Assembly (NCBI RefSeq): GCF_001424645.1
Contig: NZ_LMQR01000001.1
Coordinates: forward strand, 2,242,620-2,306,619
DNA from: Frigoribacterium sp. Leaf415
GTDB lineage: Bacteria > Actinomycetota > Actinomycetes > Actinomycetales > Microbacteriaceae
Direction of reading: 5' to 3'
DNA length: 64,000 nt
Both the position numbers and the translations under genes were made by a program. Positions 58,565-64,000 of this stretch are shown one piece after another; the stretch's first letter is position 1, and each line of letters begins with the position of its first letter. Below the pieces are notes generated by a model that saw only the letters and a list, made by a program, of their open reading frames with translations, was not told where the DNA came from and did no database searches.

Positions 58565-59938
58565 TCAGCGCGTGATGCCCTCGATGCGCTCGGTGTCGTC
58601 ACCGTCGGGCCGGGGAGCGGACACGGGTACGGGCCCGGTGGGCGCGGTCGCGTCGACACGCGGATCGTCGTGCCGCCTCGTGCGGGGCCTGTCCGACGTC
58701 GTCTCGGCCCGCGGACCCGCGAACCTCGGCGGCGTGACGACCATGGCCAGCACACCGGCGACGGCGAACTCGAGCGCCGCGAACCCGCCGACCAGCAGCG
58801 GGTCGGGTCCGACCTCGGTCAGTCGCCCGGGCCCGGCCGAACCCGAGGCCGCCCAGGCGAGCAGGCCCAGCAGCACTCCCCCGACGAGCCCGCCGACGAC
58901 CGCGACGACGATGCGGCGGACCAGGTCGTCGACTCCGTGCCCGGCGAGCATCCGCTGCAGCTTCGGCCTCAGCAGCGTCGCGCAGACGTACGCGGCGACG
59001 ACCGGCACCAGCAGCCCGACGAAGCCGAACGTCAGGTCGGCGGTGGGCAGGGCGCCGAGGAAGGGGATCGCGGGCATCGGACCGACGGCGGTGCCCAGGG
59101 GCGAGATCGACGACCCGGTGCCGATGGCGAAGCCGGGGCCGACCAGCCACGACGCCGCCCAGACGACGACGTCGGGGAGCAGCGCGAGTTGACCGAGCGT
59201 CAACGCGAGCCCGCCGAGGAGCCCGCCGTGCGCGCCTTCGTACAGGGTGATGATCTCGGCGTAGTTCGTCACGATCAGCACGGAGACGATCAGGGCCGAC
59301 ACGGCGAGCACGGTCGATGCGGCCACGGCCCCGAGACGCAGCCCGGCGGCCGCGATGCCGGTCACCTGTCCGGGCAGTCGGGACAGCAGCCCGATCACGG
59401 CACCGGTGACCGGGTCGGCGACCTCGCCCCGACGGCGGCGCGTGATCTCGGCCATGGCCACGACGGGCACGGCGTAGACGAGCGCGGGCAGCAGCGTGCC
59501 CTGCCACAACGACGGGCGCGCGAGCTCGTGCTGTGCGGAGGCCGCCAGGGCCAGGGACAGCAGGGCGAAGGTGCCGATCGTGACGAGCACGCCGGTCACG
59601 CGGTGGGCCGTCTCGGCGGCGGCACGGCCGGCGCGGACCCCCATCAGCACCGTGAGAAGGGCGAAGCCGAGCGCGGCCAGCGAGACGACGATGGGGGCAT
59701 CGGCCCCGGGGATGCCCGTCGCCGCGGCCGCGTCGGCGCTGAGCTGGACGGTCAGGTCGGCACCGTGCCCGACGAGCCACGAGTCCACGGCCGCGCGCCA
59801 GAAGACGATCCAGTCGATCTGCAGGCCGTACTGGAACGCCCAGAGCGAGGTCAGCACGACGAGGGGGATGCCGACGCCGATGGCCACGACGAGCAGGGCT
59901 TCGAGCGCGGAGAAGAGGGCGGTGACTGGGCGGTTCAT
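58565..59938 (-). CDS. DUF6350 multi-pass membrane protein
   Basis: 457 residues with about nine to ten membrane helices (first FSALEALLVVAIGVGIPLVV). LYEGAHGGLLGGLALTLGQL and LPDVVVWAASWLVGPGFAIG followed by GTGSSISPLGTAVGPMPAIP are signatures of the actinobacterial DUF6350 family, some members of which are annotated as PerM-like. Its position next to purN-purH is the usual one in Microbacteriaceae. The last 45 residues are a charged, Pro-rich cytoplasmic tail. ATG at 59938 has TACAGT 8 nt upstream. Confidence 0.88.
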   Translation of the reverse strand: MNRPVTALFSALEALLVVAIGVGIPLVVLTSLWAFQYGLQIDWIVFWRAAVDSWLVGHGADLTVQLSADAAAATGIPGADAPIVVSLAALGFALLTVLMGVRAGRAAAETAHRVTGVLVTIGTFALLSLALAASAQHELARPSLWQGTLLPALVYAVPVVAMAEITRRRRGEVADPVTGAVIGLLSRLPGQVTGIAAAGLRLGAVAASTVLAVSALIVSVLIVTNYAEIITLYEGAHGGLLGGLALTLGQLALLPDVVVWAASWLVGPGFAIGTGSSISPLGTAVGPMPAIPFLGALPTADLTFGFVGLLVPVVAAYVCATLLRPKLQRMLAGHGVDDLVRRIVVAVVGGLVGGVLLGLLAWAASGSAGPGRLTEVGPDPLLVGGFAALEFAVAGVLAMVVTPPRFAGPRAETTSDRPRTRRHDDPRVDATAPTGPVPVSAPRPDGDDTERIEGITR

Positions 59939-60047
59939 CGCGAGCGACTGTACCGGTGCCGACCGGGGCCGGCCTGCTGCCCCGCCGCCCGCGACGACGA
60001 CACCGGTCGGCACCCGCACCGCGCCCGCGCCGCGCCCCACGGACGAC

Positions 60048-60109
60048 GACGGGCGTGTCCGTCGTGACCGGGCGTCCGAGGACGACCGGCCGTGACGAAC
60101 ACGCCCGTC
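60048..60109. repeat. Long imperfect palindrome, family f
   Basis: 22-nt arms (60048-60069, 60088-60109) pair with four mismatches. The arm begins GACGGGCGTGT. It lies downstream of sucD and is followed directly by an AGGAGGCGCGGG motif. A weaker relative with CGGGCGAGTTCG may lie near 30703-30765. Confidence 0.65.
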
Positions 60110-60129
60110 GAGGAGGCGCGGGTCGGCCC

Positions 60130-61017
60130 CTAGAGAGAGGCGTAGACCTCGCGGAGCAGGGCCGCGGTCTCGCTCGGCGTCTTGCCGACCTTGACGCCGG
60201 CGGCCTCGAGTGCCTCTTTCTTGGCCTGGGCGGTGCCGGCCGAGCCGGACACGATCGCACCGGCGTGACCCATCGTCTTGCCCTCGGGGGCCGTGAAGCC
60301 CGCGACGTAGCCGACGACGGGCTTGGTGACGTGCGCCTTGATGTAGTCGGCGGCGCGCTCTTCGGCGTCGCCGCCGATCTCGCCGATCATGACGATCGCC
60401 TTGGTGTCGGGGTCGGCCTCGAACGCCTCGAGGGCGTCGATGTGGGTCGTGCCGATGACCGGGTCGCCGCCGATGCCGATGGCGGTCGAGAAGCCGAGGT
60501 CGCGCAGCTCGAACATCATCTGGTAGGTCAGGGTGCCCGACTTCGAGACCAGGCCGATGGGCCCCGAACCCGAGATCGAGGCGGGCGTGATGCCGACCAG
60601 CGACTCGCCCGGCGTGATGATGCCGGGGCAGTTCGGGCCGATGATGCGGGTCGTGCCGCCCTTGGCCTTGGCGAGCGCCCAGAACTCGGCGGAGTCTTGC
60701 ACCGGGATGCCCTCGGTGATGACGACGACGAGCGGCACCTCGGCCTCGATGGCCTCGACGACCGCGTCCTTGGCGAAGGCCGGCGGCACGAACACGATCG
60801 AGACGTCGGCACCGGTCTCGGTGACGGCCTCGGTCACGGTGCCGAAGACGGGCAGCTCGACGTCACCGTGGGTGACGGTCGTGCCGGCCTTGCGGGCGTT
60901 GACGCCACCGACGACCTGGGTGCCGGCCTTGAGCATGAGGGCGGTGTGCTTGGTGCCCTCGCCGCCGGTGATGCCCTGGACGATGACCTTGCTGTCCTTG
61001 TTGAGGAAGATCGACAT
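60130..61017 (-). CDS. sucD: Succinyl-CoA ligase, alpha subunit
   Basis: 295 residues. [20 protein letters not shown] (CoA-binding Rossmann part), [50 protein letters not shown] and [10 protein letters not shown], whose His (about 245) is the phosphorylated residue. With SucC it interconverts succinyl-CoA and succinate with NTP formation in the TCA cycle. It starts 15 nt after the sucC stop. Confidence 0.98.
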   Translation of the reverse strand: MSIFLNKDSKVIVQGITGGEGTKHTALMLKAGTQVVGGVNARKAGTTVTHGDVELPVFGTVTEAVTETGADVSIVFVPPAFAKDAVVEAIEAEVPLVVVITEGIPVQDSAEFWALAKAKGGTTRIIGPNCPGIITPGESLVGITPASISGSGPIGLVSKSGTLTYQMMFELRDLGFSTAIGIGGDPVIGTTHIDALEAFEADPDTKAIVMIGEIGGDAEERAADYIKAHVTKPVVGYVAGFTAPEGKTMGHAGAIVSGSAGTAQAKKEALEAAGVKVGKTPSETAALLREVYASL

Positions 61018-61032
61018 TGTTCTCTGCAGTCC

Positions 61033-62196
61033 TTACTTCGAAGCCAGCTCGGCGGCCTTGTCGGCAGCCTCGTCCATGGTCGCGACGACGGTGACCAGCG
61101 GGTGCGCCGCCTCCGCCAGGATGCGTCGACCCTCGTCGACGTTGTTGCCGTCGAGTCGCACGACGAGCGGCTTGGTGGCCGCGTCGCCGAGGATGCCGAG
61201 GGCGGCGACGATGCCGTTGGCGACCGCGTCACAGGCGGTGATGCCACCGAAGACGTTGACGAAGACGCTCTTGACCTGGGCGTCGCCCAGGATCACGTCG
61301 AGCCCCGCCGCCATGACCTCGGCGCTCGCTCCGCCGCCGATGTCGAGGAAGTTGGCGGGCTTCACGCCGCCGTGTGCCTCGCCGGCGTAGGCGACGACGT
61401 CGAGCGTCGACATGACGAGCCCGGCACCGTTGCCGATGATGCCGACCTCGCCGTCGAGCTTCACGTAGTTGAGGCCCGCAGCCTTGGCCTTCGCCTCGAG
61501 CGGGTCGGCCGCATCGGCGTCCTCGAGCTCGGCGTGGCCGGGGTGACGGAACTCGGCGTTCTCGTCGATGGAGACCTTGCCGTCGAGGGCGACGATGTCG
61601 CCCTGCTCGGTGAGGACGAGCGGGTTGACCTCGACGAGCGTGGCGTCCTCGCCCTCGTAGACGGCGTAGAGCTTGACCAGCACGGGCGCGACCTTCTCGA
61701 TCAGCTCGTCGGGGAACCCGCCGGCCTTCGCGATCTCGGTGGCCTTCGCCAGGTCGATGCCCGAGCGGGGGTCGACCTCGATGCGCGCCAGCGCGTCGGG
61801 CTTCTCGACGGCGAGCTGCTCGATCTCCATGCCGCCCTCGACGCTGCAGAGCGAGAGGTACGAGCGGTTGGCGCGGTCGAGTAACACCGAGAAGTAGAAC
61901 TCGCGGGCGATCTGGGCGCCGCCGGCGATCATCACGCGCTTGACGACGTGGCCCTTGATGTCGAGCCCGAGGATGTCCTTCGCCGCGGCTTCGGCGTCGT
62001 CCGGGGTCTTCGCCACCTTGACGCCGCCGGCCTTGCCGCGGCCGCCGACCTTGACCTGGGCCTTCACGACGGTGACGCCACCCAGCTTCTCGGACGCCGC
62101 TCGCGCCTCCTCGGGGGTGTCGGCCACGATGCCGGGCAACACGGGCACGCCGTACTGCTCGAACAGGTCTCTGGCCTGGTACTCGAAAAGATCCAC
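61033..62196 (-). CDS. sucC: Succinyl-CoA ligase, beta subunit
   Basis: 387 residues from the GTG at 62196 (start [20 protein letters not shown]). ATP-grasp domain: [57 protein letters not shown]. The C-terminal flavodoxin-like domain has [20 protein letters not shown] and [26 protein letters not shown] lies about 6 nt upstream of the GTG; longer upstream starts lack support. It is the first gene of the sucCD operon. Confidence 0.98.
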   Translation of the reverse strand: MDLFEYQARDLFEQYGVPVLPGIVADTPEEARAASEKLGGVTVVKAQVKVGGRGKAGGVKVAKTPDDAEAAAKDILGLDIKGHVVKRVMIAGGAQIAREFYFSVLLDRANRSYLSLCSVEGGMEIEQLAVEKPDALARIEVDPRSGIDLAKATEIAKAGGFPDELIEKVAPVLVKLYAVYEGEDATLVEVNPLVLTEQGDIVALDGKVSIDENAEFRHPGHAELEDADAADPLEAKAKAAGLNYVKLDGEVGIIGNGAGLVMSTLDVVAYAGEAHGGVKPANFLDIGGGASAEVMAAGLDVILGDAQVKSVFVNVFGGITACDAVANGIVAALGILGDAATKPLVVRLDGNNVDEGRRILAEAAHPLVTVVATMDEAADKAAELASK

Positions 62197-62409
62197 GCTG
62201 TTCTTCCAATCCGCATCGCTGCGTCGTCTCACCATGATCCGTCTCGACATCGAGCCATCTCGACATGAAGACATCTGGGCCAGCGGTCAGCCTAGCGGGC
62301 GACCCGAGGGGTACGCCGAGCGTCGCGTCTGCTGTGAGCATCGGCGGCCACCGATGACCTGGGGAGTAGACGAGAGACACCCCGACAGAACGAGAAGACG
62401 GAGACACGC
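62197..62409. other. Intergenic region between divergent sucC and the SnoaL-like gene
   Basis: It contains two nearby TCTCGACAT words (62235-62266), one just upstream of the sucC start. No hairpin, motif pair or ORF stands out. Confidence 0.4.
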
Positions 62410-62820
62410 ATGTCGAAAGAGAAGAACCTCGCCACACAGGAACGCATCGGCGAGATCCTGACCGCCCGTGAGATCGACCGCCTCGGCGAGGGCTTCCACG
62501 CCGACGTCGTCGACCACGACCCGGCCCCCGACGCACCCGCCGGCCTCGCGGGCATCCAGGCCTTCTGGACCGAGTTCTTCGCGGCCTTCCCCGACGCCGA
62601 CCTGGGCGTCGAGACGCTCGTCGCCGACGACGAGAACGTCACCGCGGTCTTCACGATCTCGGGCACGCACACCGGCACGTTCCAGGGCGCCGAGCCCACG
62701 GGCAAGTCGTTCACCGTGCGCGGCATCCAGGTCGGCCGCTTCGACGAGGACGGCCTGCTGGTCGAGCGCTGGGGCGCCACCGACGAGGCCGGCCTCAAGC
62801 AGCAGCTCGGCCTGGCCTGA
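62410..62820 (+). CDS. SnoaL-like ester cyclase-family protein
   Basis: 136 residues. GFHADVVDHDPAPDAPAGLA, GIQAFWTEFFAAFPDADLGV, DDENVTAVFTISGTHTGTFQ and IQVGRFDEDGLLVERWGATD match the SnoaL-like NTF2 fold of unknown substrate. GGAG lies about 7 nt before the ATG. Its last 56 bp are the left edge of a segment that reappears, diverged, at 63742, where only the 3' end of a related gene survives. Confidence 0.85.
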   Translation: MSKEKNLATQERIGEILTAREIDRLGEGFHADVVDHDPAPDAPAGLAGIQAFWTEFFAAFPDADLGVETLVADDENVTAVFTISGTHTGTFQGAEPTGKSFTVRGIQVGRFDEDGLLVERWGATDEAGLKQQLGLA

Positions 62821-62995
62821 GCCGCTCCCCCATCACCCCGCACCGCTTTCGAGAGGACGCATCATGAGCGACACCAACACCCCCGCAGCATCGGGCGACC
62901 AGCCCTACGACCAGGCCGACGAGTTCGCCGAGTCCGAGCAGATCGCGACCAACGACGCCGTCGCCGGCGAGACGGTCTTCCCCGGCGTCGGCGAG
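62764..62995 (+). repeat. Left copy of a 232-bp direct duplication
   Basis: It covers the end of the SnoaL-like gene and the first 44 codons of the next small gene. The right copy is at 63742-63974. The two match closely in the second half and are more diverged in the first. Confidence 0.9.
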
Positions 62996-63142
62996 ACCTT
63001 AGAGCGTCCTCTCGTCAACCAGGGGGCGCAAGAAATGCGACGGGCCGCCAGCCGTGCCTTGAGAACACGACTGACGGCCCTTTCAGTTACTAGGGCGTCC
63101 GCACAATCTTGTTGCCGGCAACGGGCGTCTGGTAAGAAGTAG
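62864..63142 (+). pseudogene. Small acidic protein gene truncated by an insertion
   Basis: It begins with a normal ATG and encodes MSDTNTPAASGDQPYDQADE to FPGVGE (44 residues). After that it departs from the sequence found in the right copy (which continues GNDGPTGG) and runs through unrelated DNA to a stop at 63142. The original protein is a small acidic hydrophilic polypeptide of unknown function. The reading frame crosses a terminator hairpin and the end of an opposite-strand gene, so the fused tail is probably meaningless. Confidence 0.65.
63042..63080. terminator. Terminator hairpin of the inserted secreted-protein gene
   Basis: 15-nt arms (63042-63056, 63066-63080) around a 9-nt loop. 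The two non-Watson-Crick positions become G-U pairs in the minus-strand RNA, matching the minus-strand gene that ends at 63090. A CATTTC stretch follows on that strand; TTTCAGTT follows on the other. Confidence 0.75.
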
Positions 63143-63635
63143 CCTTGTTCTTGACGACCAACTTCACTACATTGCCTTGCCATAGGCCCGTTGTAGCGTT
63201 ACCTGCCGCGATTCGCGTTACGCCGCTCCAAGAGCCGCTCAGCGAACCTGTCCCGCTGTAGCCCAGGTTTCGGCCGCCGGAGGTAAGGCATGCCCCGCTG
63301 GTTGTGCAGCCCGGGGACGTCCAGTAGACGGCCCGTTGGAGCCCCGAAGCTTTGTTCACTGCCACTGCGGAGAGAACCTGCCCTTGTTCGTCGACATACT
63401 CCTCGACGTGAACCGATGGACTAGCCAGGGCACTGGTCGCTTCGATGCTTTGGCGGGTCTGTTCCCCGCTGTTGTCCTTCAGCCAGTCGAGGGCCTGCTC
63501 GTATGACGTCGTGGGCGGTAGAACAACTGGCCCCTCAGTCGTGGCAGTTGCGGCACTCGCGGGCCCAGCGCCTAGTGCGCTTAGAACGATCATGGTGGCC
63601 GCCCCCAAGAAAGCCGGCTGGCGAGAGTTCTTCAT
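63090..63635 (-). CDS. Secreted protein of unknown function on a lower-GC insert
   Basis: 181 residues. MKNSRQPAFLGAATMIVLSA then LGAGPASA is a Sec signal peptide. The mature part shows TTSYEQALDWLKDNSGEQTR, VYWTSPGCTTSGACLTSGGR (two Cys, possible disulfide) and SGTGSLSGSWSGVTRIAAGN. No family recognised. AT content is clearly higher than in the flanks and rare-looking codons (AAG/AAT/TTA types) appear, so it is probably acquired. GAGGGAT precedes the ATG, and an AT-rich palindrome lies upstream. It is flanked by the two copies of a direct duplication. Confidence 0.78.
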   Translation of the reverse strand: MKNSRQPAFLGAATMIVLSALGAGPASAATATTEGPVVLPPTTSYEQALDWLKDNSGEQTRQSIEATSALASPSVHVEEYVDEQGQVLSAVAVNKASGLQRAVYWTSPGCTTSGACLTSGGRNLGYSGTGSLSGSWSGVTRIAAGNATTGLWQGNVVKLVVKNKATSYQTPVAGNKIVRTP

Positions 63636-63652
63636 CTTTATCCCTCATTTCG

Positions 63653-63669
63653 AATCGATATTTTCGATT
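63653..63669. promoter_or_regulatory. AT-rich palindrome upstream of the inserted gene
   Basis: AATCGA-N5-TCGATT, perfect arms, 18 bp upstream of the start of the secreted-protein gene, in the place expected for its promoter or operator. Confidence 0.45.
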
Positions 63670-63723
63670 TGGCATGACGCTACTCGTCGAAGCGGAATTG
63701 CGGAAGCGCACTTTGCCTCCGCG

Positions 63724-63798
63724 GGCCTTCGATCTCCTCACCGAGCACTGGGCGTAACCGACGAGGCATGCCTGAAGCAGCAGCTCAGCCTGGCCTGA
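63724..63798 (+). pseudogene. 3' remnant of a second SnoaL-like gene
   Basis: Read in two frames this gives FDLLTEHW and then GVTDEACLKQQLSLA, matching the C-terminus of the intact gene (GLLVERWGATDEAGLKQQLGLA-like) with a 1-nt frameshift near 63753. Only the last 25 or so codons remain. It forms the first part of the right copy of the duplication. Confidence 0.7.
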
Positions 63799-63974
63799 GC
63801 CGCTCCCCCCACAACCCCGCACCGCTTTCGGAAGGACGCATCAGGAGCGACACCAACACCCCCGCAGCATCGGGTGACCAGCCCTACGACCAGGCCGACG
63901 AGTTCGCCGAGTCCGAGCAGATCGCGACCAACGACGCCGTCGCCGGCGAGACGGTCTTCCCCGGCGTCGGCGAG
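63742..63974 (+). repeat. Right copy of the direct duplication
   Basis: It matches 62764-62995. Differences concentrate in the SnoaL-like part and the spacer (including CATCATGAG changed to CATCAGGAG); the following 120 bp are almost identical. Confidence 0.9.
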
Positions 63975-64000
63975 GGCAACGACGGCCCGACCGGTGGCGC
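63843..64000 (+). pseudogene. Small acidic protein gene, start codon lost, partial at window edge
   Basis: The sequence encodes SDTNTPAASGDQPYDQADEF to FPGVGE and continues EGNDGPTGG beyond the point where the left copy is broken. The start codon that is ATG in the left copy is AGG here (63843-63845), with the ribosome site upstream still GGAAGG. Unless another start is used, the full-length protein is no longer made. The gene continues past the right edge. Confidence 0.6.

Noticed and set aside
10396..60109. Calling all long palindromes intrinsic terminators
   Set aside because: Most lack a T-run, one lies between divergent genes and one lies inside a coding region, so they are listed as repeats instead.
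1039..62117. Explaining AGGAGGCGCG purely as Shine-Dalgarno sequences
   Set aside because: Only a few copies are at the right distance from a start codon; most are inside genes, after stops, or in the opposite orientation to the nearest gene.
1..64000. Many long open frames antisense or out of frame to recognised genes
   Set aside because: They are Arg/Ala/Pro-rich translations typical of high-GC shadow frames, overlap conserved genes completely and have no family signatures.

Overview
The window is very GC-rich (roughly 70% by eye), with mixed GTG/ATG starts, many ATGA/GTGA gene overlaps and many genes that seem to start at their own 5' mRNA end. Together with families such as DUF6350 beside purN-purH and sucD-sucC, this points to an actinobacterium, most likely a member of the Microbacteriaceae (Frigoribacterium/Curtobacterium-like). 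The family level is an inference. No rRNA, tRNA, CRISPR array, transposase or phage gene was found.

Layout: 1-2226 holds a PaoAB-type molybdenum aldehyde oxidoreductase pair (FAD subunit cut by the left edge) and an XRE-MntA/HepT toxin-antitoxin pair. 2337-11506 is a mannoside locus: LacI regulator, perfect operator, two GH130-type enzymes, a sugar ABC importer and a secreted toroid protein. 11627-23877 mixes housekeeping and small genes: purU, YrdB, nagA, an acyl-CoA synthetase, cutC, a reductase, a lipoprotein, a two-component system and an SRPBCC protein. 24018-31435 has two broken TetR genes, a DivIVA-domain protein, several hypotheticals, a D-amino acid deaminase/RidA pair and an NmrA-like protein. 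31723-42033 is an amino-sugar locus: D-aminoacylase, nagB, GH20, ABC importer, ROK repressor and divergent ROK kinase. 42196-50097 is an alpha-mannoside locus: GH38, ABC importer, ROK repressor. 50187-55803 has acetyltransferases, an alkyltransferase-like protein and a heterodimeric ABC exporter. 56233-62196 is core metabolism (purH, purN, a DUF6350 protein, sucD, sucC). 62410-64000 contains a duplicated segment split by a lower-GC foreign-looking gene.

Working together: GH38 removes alpha-mannose, GH130 phosphorolyses beta-mannosides, GH20 removes N-acetylhexosamine, and the ROK kinase, NagA and NagB take GlcNAc to fructose-6-phosphate. The three loci together look like a kit for high-mannose glycans or fungal/plant glycoconjugates. 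The D-aminoacylase, deaminase and RidA suggest parallel scavenging of D-amino acids.

The strongest unexplained signals are non-coding. First, the 10-mer AGGAGGCGCG occurs about 36 times in both orientations (well under one expected), inside genes and between them, often as inverted pairs; this resembles DNA uptake sequences. Second, several families of 60-70 nt near-perfect palindromes sit between genes, and one member is inserted in frame inside cutC. Third, at least twelve genes show TANNNT exactly 6 nt before the start codon (leaderless promoters). Two 32-codon short ORFs precede the ROK kinase and the ABC exporter.
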